From: Mycolicibacterium hodleri
Lineage (GTDB): Bacteria > Actinomycetota > Actinomycetes > Mycobacteriales > Mycobacteriaceae
NCBI RefSeq assembly: GCF_025822245.1
Contig: NZ_JACKTL010000067.1
Span: 62,001 to 126,000, forward strand
Reading direction: 5' to 3'
Length of the DNA stretch: 64,000 bases
The position numbers were made by a program, and so were the translations under genes. Positions 1-7,522 of the stretch are shown here, piece by piece. Within the stretch, counting starts at the first letter, position 1, and each line of letters starts with the position of its first letter. Below the pieces are notes generated by a model. That model was not told where the DNA came from. It ran no database searches and saw only the letters and a program-made list of their open reading frames with translations.

Positions 1-22
1 CGACGGCGGTGGTGATGGTCAT
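1..22 (-). CDS. 5' end of an unidentified gene (partial)
   Basis: Only the first codons (ATG ACC ATC ACC ACC GCC GTC, MTITTAV) lie in the window. The ATG overlaps the TGA of the upstream Rrf2 regulator as ATGA, so the two are very likely translationally coupled and share an operon. The product cannot be identified from seven residues. In other actinomycetes NsrR-type regulators often sit next to a flavohaemoglobin gene, but that is only a contextual thought. Confidence 0.45.
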
Positions 23-486
23 CGTGGGATCCCTTCGGTGGTTGTTTCGGTGGTGGCGAGGTGGAGCGAAACGATCGGCAGCCGAGCGTCCCGCACCAGG
101 TCGTCGACCGTGTGACGGTCGAGCTCGCGGTAGAACGCCTCCTTGGCGTCGGACAGCGCACGGCGCAACCGGCACCCCGGCAGCAAGGGACACGGCGTCA
201 CGCCTTCGCACTGGATGACCTCTTGGTCGCCTTCGAGCCGACGGATGAGCCAGCCGACCGACACCGTGCGACCGGCCTCGGTGAGGCTCAGTCCGCCGAT
301 GCGCCCACGCCGGGCGGCGACCATGTCGAGGTCGACGAGGCGCGCGACCGCCTTGGCGATGTGGTGTTCCGACGCCCCGGCCGCGGAGGCGACGGTGCGA
401 ATGGTGACCCGTCGGCCGTCGGAGTCGCCGGAGGCCAGCAGCATCATCGTCCGCAGGCCCAGATCGGTGAACCGCGTCAATTGCAT
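19..486 (-). CDS. Rrf2-family, NsrR-like Fe-S transcriptional regulator
   Basis: A 155-residue protein with the classic Rrf2 opening MQLTRFTDLGLR and a winged helix-turn-helix around residues 28-60. Three cysteines, C93, C99 and C105, have C-x5-C-x5-C spacing, the arrangement that ligates the nitric-oxide-sensing Fe-S cluster of NsrR. It probably represses its own operon and the partial gene whose ATG overlaps its TGA, and releases DNA on NO or redox stress; that role is inferred from the family. I chose the ATG at 486 over an upstream in-frame ATG at 543 because NsrR proteins start with this motif and because a TACGGT -10 box lies seven bases before it, giving a leaderless mRNA. Confidence 0.85.
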   Translation of the reverse strand: MQLTRFTDLGLRTMMLLASGDSDGRRVTIRTVASAAGASEHHIAKAVARLVDLDMVAARRGRIGGLSLTEAGRTVSVGWLIRRLEGDQEVIQCEGVTPCPLLPGCRLRRALSDAKEAFYRELDRHTVDDLVRDARLPIVSLHLATTETTTEGIPR

Positions 487-493
487 ACGACTG

Positions 494-499
494 ACCGTA
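494..499 (-). promoter_or_regulatory. -10 box (TACGGT) for the NsrR-like gene, leaderless
   Basis: A TANNNT hexamer ends seven bases before the ATG at 486, placing the likely transcription start on or next to the initiation codon. No purine-rich ribosome-binding site is present. Confidence 0.45.
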
Positions 500-599
500 G
501 TAAACATGCGCCATCGATACGTCTTTTTTTGGTGTGCAGTCAAACACCACCTGACGTGCGGTTTTTACACCTGCGGTTATCGGCCCGCCGACGGGGAAA

Positions 600-605
600 T
601 AGGCT
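600..605 (+). promoter_or_regulatory. -10 box (TAGGCT) for the metallo-hydrolase gene, leaderless
   Basis: The hexamer lies six bases before the ATG at 612. No Shine-Dalgarno sequence is seen, so initiation on a leaderless mRNA is likely. The region 487-611 is thus a divergent promoter region shared with the NsrR-like regulator. Confidence 0.45.
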
Positions 606-611
606 GGTCCG

Positions 612-1334
612 ATGACTTCCTCCGGCGCTGAACGCCTCTACTTCAGGCAGCTGTTGTCCGGCACCGACTACGCCGCCAGCGACGCGATCGCCCAGCAGAT
701 GCGCAACTTCGCCTACCTGATCGGCGACCGCGAGACCGGCGACTGCGTCGTCGTCGACCCCGCCTATGCGGCCAACGACCTGCTCGACGCGTGCGAGTCC
801 GACGGCATGCACCTGTCCGGCGTGCTCGTCAGCCACCACCACCCCGACCACGTCGGCGGATCGATGATGGGCTTCGAACTCAAGGGCCTGGCCGAGCTGC
901 TCGAGCGGGTCAGCGTCCCGGTGCACGTGAACACCCACGAGGCCGACTGGGTCTCCCGAATCACCGGCATCCCGCTCGGCGACCTGACCGCCCACGACCA
1001 CGGCGACAAGGTGGCCGTCGGCGCCGTCGAGATCGAGCTGCTGCACACCCCCGGCCACACGCCAGGCAGCCAGTGCTTCCTGCTCGACGGCCGACTGGTC
1101 GCCGGCGACACGCTGTTCCTGGAGGGCTGCGGACGCACCGACTTCCCCGGCGGCAACGTCGACGACATGTACCGCAGCCTGCAGGCGCTGTCCCAGCTGC
1201 CCGGCGATCCGACCGTCTTTCCCGGGCACTGGTATTCGGCCAAGCCCAGCGCGTCGCTGTCCGAGGTGCGCGACACCAACTACGTCTACCGGGCCACCAG
1301 CCTGGACCAGTGGCGCACCGCGATGGGCGGCTGA
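612..1334 (+). CDS. Metallo-beta-lactamase-fold hydrolase, glyoxalase II-like
   Basis: A 240-residue MBL-fold protein. The metal-binding motif H75-x-H77-x-D79-H80 (SHHHPDH), the HTPGH histidine H149, the bridging aspartate D166 (GDTLF) and H206 (FPGHW) are all present, so a dinuclear metal site is expected. Family members hydrolyse thioesters such as S-lactoylglutathione analogues or oxidise persulfides. The glyoxalase II/persulfide dioxygenase branch fits the GRTDFPGG segment, but the substrate, perhaps a mycothiol thioester, cannot be decided here. Gene order suggests it corresponds to M. tuberculosis Rv0634c, recalled as glyoxalase II-like and about the same length. It is divergent from the NsrR-like gene. 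Confidence 0.88.
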   Translation: MTSSGAERLYFRQLLSGTDYAASDAIAQQMRNFAYLIGDRETGDCVVVDPAYAANDLLDACESDGMHLSGVLVSHHHPDHVGGSMMGFELKGLAELLERVSVPVHVNTHEADWVSRITGIPLGDLTAHDHGDKVAVGAVEIELLHTPGHTPGSQCFLLDGRLVAGDTLFLEGCGRTDFPGGNVDDMYRSLQALSQLPGDPTVFPGHWYSAKPSASLSEVRDTNYVYRATSLDQWRTAMGG

Positions 1335-1424
1335 GTCTCGTTGGAGAAGTGGCGCGACGGCTCACAGCCTGCGCTAAGTTCGGTGCGCAGCGCCACAGAG
1401 GCGCCGGATCGGGAGACGCCTGCG

Positions 1425-2492
1425 ATGACGACACCGCCCACACCGGCCAACTGGTATCCGGATCCCGAGAATCCCGGCGGCCTGAGGTACTGGGACGGCT
1501 GGACCTGGACCGAGCACCGCGCGCCCGCCCCCGGCCAGGCGACGTCGCCGAGCGACGAGGCCGCCAACGTCTACGCCACCCGCCCGGTCGTGCAGGAGCC
1601 CACCCCCGAGGGCGCCCAGGAACAACCCGTCCAGCCCTACGACACCCATCCGCCGGCGGTGGCCAACGAGCCCCCCGTGGACGACGCGACGTCCTGGAAT
1701 CCGCCGCTGCCGTCCTGGGATTCGTTGTCGACGGAGCCGGAACGGACCGACGACCCGGCGCCCGAGCCGTCCCACGAGGAACCACCCACCGAATCGCAGA
1801 CCCCGACCGCCGACACGACGACCGCGTTCGAGCCGGCGGCCTTCGCACCCCCTCCGGGCCCGCCGCCCGGGTACTACCCGGCACCTCCCCCGCCGAGCGG
1901 CAAGTCCAACACGAAGCTGATCATCGGCCTCCTCGCCGGCGGCGCCGTCCTGCTGGTGGTCATCGCCGTCGTCGTCGCGCTCGTGGTGATGCGCACCGAC
2001 AAGCCGACCGCGGCGTCACAACCGAGCTCATCTGCGACGTCCTCCAGCGAGACCACCACCTCGCCGACCGACGCCGCACCCACGCCCACCGAATCCCTGA
2101 CACCTCCCCCGCCCGGCGCGGTAGGCACAGACGGGGACTACAGCTTCTCGATCGCGGGCACCGAGACCGGTGACACCATCACCTCCACCGTCAGCGACGC
2201 GGTGGAGACCACGGCCGACGGCATGTACTACGTCGTCTACCTCAACGTCACCAACACCGGGGCCGCGCCGCAGACCTTCGTCGCGACGTTTCAGCAACTG
2301 AGCGCTGCGGGTCAGACGTTCCCGCTCGACGACGAGGCAACGGCGTTCCTCGGCGGCACCACCGCCGAGATCGGGCCGGGAGAGCAAAGGGAGACGCCCC
2401 TCGTCTACGACGTGCCGATGGGCACGGAGCCGAGCACCATCGTGTTGCACGCCGATCCCTCGACGGCCGGCGTGGAACTTCCCCTGAGTTAG
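1425..2492 (+). CDS. DUF2510 / DUF4352 single-pass membrane protein
   Basis: 355 residues. The N-terminus (residues 8-35, NWYPDPENPGGLRYWDGW) is a DUF2510 motif, found on the cytoplasmic side of many actinobacterial membrane proteins. A long Pro/Glu/Ser-rich linker follows, then one strong transmembrane helix at about 165-189, a Ser/Thr-rich stretch, and a C-terminal DUF4352-like beta-sandwich (about 235-350) with LNVTNTG and EIGPGEQ elements, probably outside the membrane. The start at 1425 is preceded by GGAGA at eight bases. Function is unknown; DUF4352 domains in actinobacteria are often on surface lipoproteins or exported proteins. It lies 90 nt after the metallo-hydrolase and may be in the same transcript. 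Confidence 0.8.
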   Translation: MTTPPTPANWYPDPENPGGLRYWDGWTWTEHRAPAPGQATSPSDEAANVYATRPVVQEPTPEGAQEQPVQPYDTHPPAVANEPPVDDATSWNPPLPSWDSLSTEPERTDDPAPEPSHEEPPTESQTPTADTTTAFEPAAFAPPPGPPPGYYPAPPPPSGKSNTKLIIGLLAGGAVLLVVIAVVVALVVMRTDKPTAASQPSSSATSSSETTTSPTDAAPTPTESLTPPPPGAVGTDGDYSFSIAGTETGDTITSTVSDAVETTADGMYYVVYLNVTNTGAAPQTFVATFQQLSAAGQTFPLDDEATAFLGGTTAEIGPGEQRETPLVYDVPMGTEPSTIVLHADPSTAGVELPLS

Positions 2493-2698
2493 ATGGTTGC
2501 GCGCCAACGGTTTCACCGCTGCACGTCCGGGCGACTAGTGCTTTAATTGACGCACCTGCCCAATCGTGGGGAGGGGACTCTCTACCAAGTCCGCGGGGCA
2601 GCGCGGAGCCGTGACAGAGCCCATTGGCTGGGTGATCGTCCATCTGTATCGGCACAGGTCCCCACACACGCTTCGGCACTGCGGCCGGAAACGAACTC
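2493..2698. other. Non-coding stretch after the DUF2510 gene
   Basis: No open frame with a credible ribosome-binding site or mycobacterial codon pattern is seen. Together with the structured RNA element that follows, it forms a 347-bp gap between the DUF2510 gene and the convergent FAD oxidoreductase gene, and marks the left edge of the polysaccharide locus. Confidence 0.5.
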
Positions 2699-2762
2699 GG
2701 CCTCGCCACCAGGGGGGGTAGGTGGCGAGGCCGATTCATTCACGAGCCCGGGGGGAGGCTCG
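2697..2762 (-). ncRNA. 6C-like small RNA (two C-loop hairpins)
   Basis: Read on the minus strand, a hairpin CGAGCC/GGCTCG with loop TCCCCCCG (six C) starts at 2762. A ten-base linker follows, then a perfect 12-bp hairpin (2732-2721 with 2710-2699) with loop TACCCCCCCT (seven C). Two stem-loops each displaying at least six unpaired cytosines are the definition of the actinobacterial 6C RNA (Rfam RF01066; M. tuberculosis B11). A TAAATT -10 box ends six bases before the first stem. On the plus strand the second hairpin could equally terminate the DUF2510 transcript, which is the main alternative. Both could be true. No U-tract follows the second stem. Confidence 0.55.
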
Positions 2763-2768
2763 GCATCG

Positions 2769-2774
2769 AATTTA
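2769..2774 (-). promoter_or_regulatory. -10 box (TAAATT) for the 6C-like RNA
   Basis: The hexamer reads TAAATT on the minus strand and predicts a start at about 2762, exactly the first base of the first C-loop hairpin. The second 6C-like locus at 22.4 kb has the same six-base spacing. Confidence 0.4.
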
Positions 2775-2839
2775 ACCCAGAGTTCTGTGCGGAGCCCTTG
2801 ACAAAGCTGAGCGAATCCTAAGAAACATGCCATCGGTAT

Positions 2840-4243
2840 TCATTTCTTGAGCAGCCCCGCTTCGTGATAGTCACGGTCGACGTTCACCTGCCACGGGTCG
2901 ACGTCCTTCCCGAAGTACTTGGCCACACTCTGCATGGCACTCAACATCGCGTGATCCTGGTTGTCGTATCGATGCATGCCGTTGCGCCCCATCGGATGAA
3001 GCGAGGGGTATTGACGGCGCAGGTAATCGCGAATGCGGCCGACGCTGCGTTCCCGCACCGGGTCGTAGACCGGATAGGCAGTTTGGGAACGAAGCATCAT
3101 GACGTGGTCGATGGCGGAGTCACCGAGGCCAAGTGCCCGAATGTCGGCTTCGACGAGGTCACTTAGCGAACTCTCGTCGGCGGCCATGAGGTCACCGTCG
3201 GGACGGACGAAGTACTCGAATCCCAAGAACGTGCCGCCCCAGCCCGCCGGGTGCAGGTCTTTCGACCATCGGCCGTAGTTCTGAATGCGACCGCAGGAGA
3301 ATTCCGCACCAGGGGTGTACACCCAGTTGAAGGGGATGTCGTGGCGATCGCGCAACGCGACGGCGACCGTGATCAGCCCGCGGTGATGCAGAGTCGAGGC
3401 AGCCACCCGAACACGTCGAGGCGCCTCGGGCAGCGCCTCGACCAGGGATTGCAGGGGCATGCTGGAGAACACCGCGTCACCCTCGATCACCTCACCGCCG
3501 TGCAGCTCGACGTACCACGTCCCGTCGTGCGTCCAGAGCCGCTCCACCCGGGCGTTGAGCGTCGGAGTCACCCCCGCGTCGACCAGCGCGGCAGCGGCTG
3601 CGTCCCACAGCTGGCCGGGGCCACGCCGCGGGTATCGAAAGACGTCCTCGCCGGGGTGCTTGCGCTTGCTCCGCATCGACCAGTCGATGGGCTTGATGCG
3701 CTGATTTGCCCAGTCACTGGCCAACTCTGCGGGATCGGCCAGCCACGTCTTGCGAACGTAGCCGTCAAAGAAGACGGTGTACCAGTATCGACCGAACTCG
3801 TGGGTACCCCACTCCTCGAAGTTCGCCGACTGCCCACTGGGCGCGCCGCTCCGCAGCATTCGCCACACGGTGAAACTGCTCAGCCCACGCAACCCCCGGA
3901 CGACTCCGAGTCTGGTCACGATGTCACGGCCGACCAGCGGGTACTTGACGTACTTGCCGTCGACCAGCATCGCCGAACTCCGCGGCACCGACAGCCATTG
4001 ATCCGGCGGCAGCAACGCGTTCCAAAGATCCAGCACCTCTTCGTACTTGGTGAAGAAGCGATGACCGCCGGGATCGAGGCACCATTCGCCGCTACGCGGC
4101 GTGCGGGCCAAGCCACCCACGTGGCTGGTTGCCTCGAGAAGCCGAGGCTTCACCCCCTTCTGCACCAACCGCAGGGCTGCGGTGAGCCCGGCGGGGCCAG
4201 CACCGATCACGATGGGACTACGACTGGACTCCACACGCGTCAC
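2840..4243 (-). CDS. FAD/NAD(P)-binding oxidoreductase of the polysaccharide locus
   Basis: 467 residues with an N-terminal dinucleotide-binding fold (IVIGAGPAGLTAALRL, residues 11-26) followed by a glutamate-containing strand (LLEATSHVGGLA) and the PGGHRFFT segment, typical of the amine-oxidase/protoporphyrinogen-oxidase/UDP-galactopyranose-mutase superfamily. Such proteins occur in exopolysaccharide loci, where they may act on sugar nucleotides or lipid-linked sugars; the substrate is unknown. The GTG at 4243 overlaps the TGA of the UppS-like gene as GTGA, so translation is coupled. A second GTG at 4234, with GGGAAG upstream, is an alternative start. An in-frame extension to 4447 is rejected because it lies inside the upstream gene. 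Confidence 0.8.
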   Translation of the reverse strand: MTRVESSRSPIVIGAGPAGLTAALRLVQKGVKPRLLEATSHVGGLARTPRSGEWCLDPGGHRFFTKYEEVLDLWNALLPPDQWLSVPRSSAMLVDGKYVKYPLVGRDIVTRLGVVRGLRGLSSFTVWRMLRSGAPSGQSANFEEWGTHEFGRYWYTVFFDGYVRKTWLADPAELASDWANQRIKPIDWSMRSKRKHPGEDVFRYPRRGPGQLWDAAAAALVDAGVTPTLNARVERLWTHDGTWYVELHGGEVIEGDAVFSSMPLQSLVEALPEAPRRVRVAASTLHHRGLITVAVALRDRHDIPFNWVYTPGAEFSCGRIQNYGRWSKDLHPAGWGGTFLGFEYFVRPDGDLMAADESSLSDLVEADIRALGLGDSAIDHVMMLRSQTAYPVYDPVRERSVGRIRDYLRRQYPSLHPMGRNGMHRYDNQDHAMLSAMQSVAKYFGKDVDPWQVNVDRDYHEAGLLKK

Positions 4244-4893
4244 TTCCCACGGAGCTGCGGCAGACGTCGGTAGTTCGCCACCAGGTCGTCGACCTGCTCG
4301 ACCTCCAGGTCGTTGAGCGGCGTCGACAGAAACTGCAGATGTGCATATTGGCACTGCATCGGCAGGAACCCGCTGAGAAGAGGCTCCGGAGAGGTCCTGA
4401 TGACGAGGTCCACGTCGCCGATGTCGAACGCGTCGTTGACGTCGCACCCGAGCTCGCCGGCCTTGGCGTGAGCGTTGCGTAGCTCGTCACGGGCGTCGTA
4501 GGCGGCCAGGACGTTGATCGTGAAACCCCGCCCGCTCAAGGCACTTTCGGCTCCGCGCGCGGCGGCAAGATAGGGCTCCGGCAATGCGCTGCGGTCGCCG
4601 TGAAGGCGCACGCTGCACACCGCGGGATCGAAGCGGGCGGGAAGCAGCGTGCCGAAGAACTGCACGGAGGCCGCGAACACGGGCTCCAATTCGTCGTCGC
4701 GCCGCGACAGGTTGGCGCGACTCAGGTTGTAGACCGACACGGTCCGCACGCCGAGTCGCTGCAAGGCGACCAGCACGTCGACGATCTTGTGTGCACCCCT
4801 GAGGTATGCGTCGGTGAGGTCGACGTCGTTGACTCGGGACCATCTGCGCAGTCCGTCCGGAATCAAGCCCACGTGACTCGGTGGGTCATACAC
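4240..4893 (-). CDS. Undecaprenyl-diphosphate-synthase-like prenyltransferase
   Basis: 217 residues. HVGLIPDGLRRWSR (7-20) matches the cis-prenyltransferase signature HxxxIMDGNxRWA, keeping the catalytic aspartate (D13) and the RRW element. LVIRTSPEPLLSGFLPMQ corresponds to the C-terminal DLLIRTGGExRxSNFLLWQ signature, with the glutamate kept. Typical synthases are 230-300 residues. It would make or extend the polyprenyl diphosphate carrier on the cytoplasmic face. Finding it between the priming transferase and an oxidoreductase suggests a dedicated lipid-carrier supply for this polysaccharide, which is inference. The GTG start has GAGGT upstream. Divergence in both signatures means altered chain length or lost activity is possible. 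Confidence 0.75.
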   Translation of the reverse strand: MYDPPSHVGLIPDGLRRWSRVNDVDLTDAYLRGAHKIVDVLVALQRLGVRTVSVYNLSRANLSRRDDELEPVFAASVQFFGTLLPARFDPAVCSVRLHGDRSALPEPYLAAARGAESALSGRGFTINVLAAYDARDELRNAHAKAGELGCDVNDAFDIGDVDLVIRTSPEPLLSGFLPMQCQYAHLQFLSTPLNDLEVEQVDDLVANYRRLPQLRGK

Positions 4894-4980
4894 CGGCCCA
4901 CCTCATCTCACGACATTCGCCCGGCGGCGGCGGGACCATCCGGAAAAGCCTTGACGCGCAACGCCGTCGACGGCTGATGA

Positions 4981-6507
4981 TCAGTCCTCCACGCTGCGGA
5001 ACACCGCCAAGACGGTCAGCACCAGGATTCGGAAGTCCAGCCGCAACGACCAGTTCTCGATGTAGTAGTTGTCGAACTCGGCCCGATCGGCGATCGACGT
5101 CTGGCCTCGAAGACCGTGCACCTGCGCCCAGCCGGTGATGCCGGCCTTGACGCGGTGCCGGTCACCATAACGGCGGACCTGCATCTCGAACAGTTCGACG
5201 AACGCGGGCCGCTCGGGACGCGGTCCGACCAGGCTCATGTCTCCTTTGAGTACGTTGAGCAGCTGGGGCAACTCGTCCAACGACGTCTTGCGCATGATCT
5301 TGCCGATCTTGGTGCGGCGGTCGACGCCCTCCACGCCGCCGGGCGCGTCACCGGCCTTCGGCGCAAAGCCCTCCTCCGACGGATCCAGGGGACGCATGCT
5401 GCGGAACTTCAAACAGTCGAAGACCTTGGAGTCTCGGCCAATTCGCTGCTGGCGGTAGAAGACCGGGCCGGGCGAGGTGGTCTTCACCAGCAGCGCCAGC
5501 GTGAGGAACAGCGGAGAGATGAGCAACAGGCCCACGGCGGCCATCGTCCGGTCGAACCCGTGCTTCAGCGCGAACTGCCAGCCCTTGGGGTCGACGCGGG
5601 CGAGCACCAACAGCGGTATGCCGCCGAGGTGTTCCACGCGGGTGCCGACCCCGACGGCGTCGAACAGCCGAGGTACCACGAAGACTCGGATGCCGAGGGT
5701 CTGCGCCACCTGAGCCGCACGGGCCAACTGCTCGTCGGACACCGACGACGGCGCCACGATGAGATCCTCGGCGCGGACGCGGCGTGCCACGGCTTCGAGG
5801 TCGTACGTCGTACCCAGATAAGGCAAGTCGAAGGTGTCCGCCTCGGGTGGCCGAACGTCGTCGAGCAGACCGACGGGATGCAAGCCGTACTCGGGAACTT
5901 GGCGCATCCGTGCGACGAGTTGGTACGCGATCGGACCCGAGCCGAGGATCAGGGCCGGCGAGCCGACTCGGTACTTTCGCCGAAGGTAGCGGTAGACCTG
6001 CGATCTGGCGAGCCGCACGACGGGCATCAGAATCGCCGCACACACCCAGATCCGCACCACCAGATCGCTTGGGCGTACGTAGTTTCCGATCACCACACCC
6101 GGCTCGAACGCGGGAACGGCCACCATGACCAGCGTCAACGTTGCCAGTGCTGCGACCGCGACCGCGGTCTCCACCGGTTCGAAGTCCTCGAGGAACTTGA
6201 AGTCCAGCTTGCGCGTGTACAGCGACCGGGTGCTCAGCACCAGCACCACCAACGGCACGAAGGCCCACGAGTACACCAGTACGTAGCGCGTGTCCTCGGT
6301 GGACGGCAGCCACGCATGCGCTGCAGCAACCGACCCAGCGGCGGCCAGCAGGTCGAGGACGACCGTGATGGTCACGTGCCACCGGTCGGAGCGGAATCGT
6401 TCCATCCAGTGGGGGGCGTTCATGGGTACACGACGGCTGATCTTGTCGGTGGCGTCCGCCCGGGTCGCCGTGGCGCGCCCGTCGGACACCTGTGTCACCA
6501 CGTTCAC
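4981..6507 (-). CDS. Polyprenyl-phosphate sugar-1-phosphate transferase (priming enzyme)
   Basis: 508 residues, the usual size of the WbaP/CpsE/WcaJ class. About four N-terminal membrane segments (45-66, 78-92, 115-131, 150-166) are followed by a CoA-binding-like nucleotide domain (180-300, ILGSGPIAYQL). A re-entrant helix (317-341) leads into the bacterial sugar-transferase domain with YRQQRIGRD, FKFRSM-like (CLKFRSMRP), TSLDELPQ (408-415) and SLVGPRP (425-431). It moves a sugar-1-phosphate from a nucleotide sugar to a polyprenyl phosphate, starting repeat-unit assembly on the inner leaflet. The GTG start has AGGTGG seven bases upstream. It lies 87 nt before the UppS-like gene and probably heads that operon. 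Confidence 0.92.
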   Translation of the reverse strand: MNVVTQVSDGRATATRADATDKISRRVPMNAPHWMERFRSDRWHVTITVVLDLLAAAGSVAAAHAWLPSTEDTRYVLVYSWAFVPLVVLVLSTRSLYTRKLDFKFLEDFEPVETAVAVAALATLTLVMVAVPAFEPGVVIGNYVRPSDLVVRIWVCAAILMPVVRLARSQVYRYLRRKYRVGSPALILGSGPIAYQLVARMRQVPEYGLHPVGLLDDVRPPEADTFDLPYLGTTYDLEAVARRVRAEDLIVAPSSVSDEQLARAAQVAQTLGIRVFVVPRLFDAVGVGTRVEHLGGIPLLVLARVDPKGWQFALKHGFDRTMAAVGLLLISPLFLTLALLVKTTSPGPVFYRQQRIGRDSKVFDCLKFRSMRPLDPSEEGFAPKAGDAPGGVEGVDRRTKIGKIMRKTSLDELPQLLNVLKGDMSLVGPRPERPAFVELFEMQVRRYGDRHRVKAGITGWAQVHGLRGQTSIADRAEFDNYYIENWSLRLDFRILVLTVLAVFRSVED

Positions 6508-6611
6508 GCGATTGCCACCTCGGTCCCCCCGCTGAATCCTCGGGCCCGACTCTAATTGTGAATTGACGTTTGCGCATAACGTTTCGTCGGACGACGACGC
6601 GTGTTTGCCCC

Positions 6612-7331
6612 TTAGTACGTCGGATTCACTCCGGGACCGAACGCCCGCTCGGCGGCGAGGCTGGCGAAATCACCAAGGATCTGCACGTGGCCGGTGGTCC
6701 ACAGGCGCGGCGTGTCGTCGAAAACGCACAGCGTACCGATGGCGTTCTTGTCGTCGTCGAGGAGCGGAATGCCGAGGTACGCCACCACGCTGCCGTCGAC
6801 GACGGCCGGGTGATTCTTGAAGATTGGGTGCACTCGCGCGTCTTCGATCAAGAGCGGAGTGCCCTTTGCCAAGGCATATTGGCACACCGACCGGTCGAGG
6901 GTGGTCTCCCTTTCCTCCGGCGAATTCCCGCCCATGCCCACGGTGCTCTTGAAGAATTGCCTGTCGACGTCAATCAGCGACACTGCCGAGTGGGGTGCGT
7001 CCAGGGCTGCCGCCGCAGCGCGGGTGATCCGGTCGAAGGCCTCGTCCGGCGGACTGTCCAACAGACCGGTGGCATACAGGGCCCGTAGTCGCGACGGGTC
7101 GTTTACGGTCGCCGAAGTGTCCGGCATCGTGGACACGGCAAACGTTCCGGAGGCGGCCAGATGCGTCATGAGTTCGATGAACCCGGGGCTGTCGACCCGC
7201 CGCTGCTCGGTCACCATCCGCGACGCGACCGCCCGCGCCACGTAGGTGGGGACGTCTTCGCCGGCCGCGCGCGCACACTCCTCGAGTTGGCGGTTGAGCC
7301 AGTCGTCGAACCCCGTGAGAGAGCTTGTCAC
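6612..7331 (-). CDS. GAF-domain sensor protein
   Basis: 239 residues. A helical N-terminus (about 1-80) is followed by a GAF domain (about 85-230) with the common segments AAAALDAPHSAVSLID, DRSVCQYAL, LIEDARVHPIF and YLGIPLLDDDKNAIGTLCVFD. No output domain is attached, so it is probably a stand-alone ligand or redox-sensing module. It sits 104 nt upstream of the priming transferase on the same strand and may regulate or co-transcribe with it; the ligand is unknown. The GTG start lies six bases after a TAACGT -10 box, indicating a leaderless message. Confidence 0.8.
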   Translation of the reverse strand: MTSSLTGFDDWLNRQLEECARAAGEDVPTYVARAVASRMVTEQRRVDSPGFIELMTHLAASGTFAVSTMPDTSATVNDPSRLRALYATGLLDSPPDEAFDRITRAAAAALDAPHSAVSLIDVDRQFFKSTVGMGGNSPEERETTLDRSVCQYALAKGTPLLIEDARVHPIFKNHPAVVDGSVVAYLGIPLLDDDKNAIGTLCVFDDTPRLWTTGHVQILGDFASLAAERAFGPGVNPTY

Positions 7332-7337
7332 TCACTC

Positions 7338-7343
7338 ACGTTA
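7338..7343 (-). promoter_or_regulatory. -10 box (TAACGT) for the GAF gene, leaderless
   Basis: The hexamer ends six bases before the GTG at 7331. It is one half of the divergent promoter region that separates the minus-strand priming operon from the plus-strand PCP/flippase/polymerase operon. Confidence 0.4.
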
Positions 7344-7508
7344 TCCGAGACATGCGTCGACGACGCAGCAGTTCAGCCATCGAAGATATGGCGCACGTGT
7401 GACCTTGCCCTCAGTCGGCCGATCGCCCAAGACGGAGCGCTTCGATGCGCCGGCGTCGCCGCGTGAGAATGCGTTGCCCGCTTGCCCAAGAAATTGGCCG
7501 AACCGCCG

Positions 7509-7514
7509 TAAGAT
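7509..7514 (+). promoter_or_regulatory. -10 box (TAAGAT) for the first chain-length determinant, leaderless
   Basis: TAAGAT ends eight bases before the ATG at 7523. No ribosome-binding site is present before that ATG, and the upstream in-frame ATGs lie before this -10 box. Confidence 0.5.
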
Positions 7515-7522
7515 CCCCCGTT

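Noticed and set aside
2547..2801. Possible 84-residue protein between the DUF2510 gene and the FAD oxidoreductase
   Set aside because: It overlaps two strong hairpins, has no ribosome-binding site and reads as low-complexity translated repeat.
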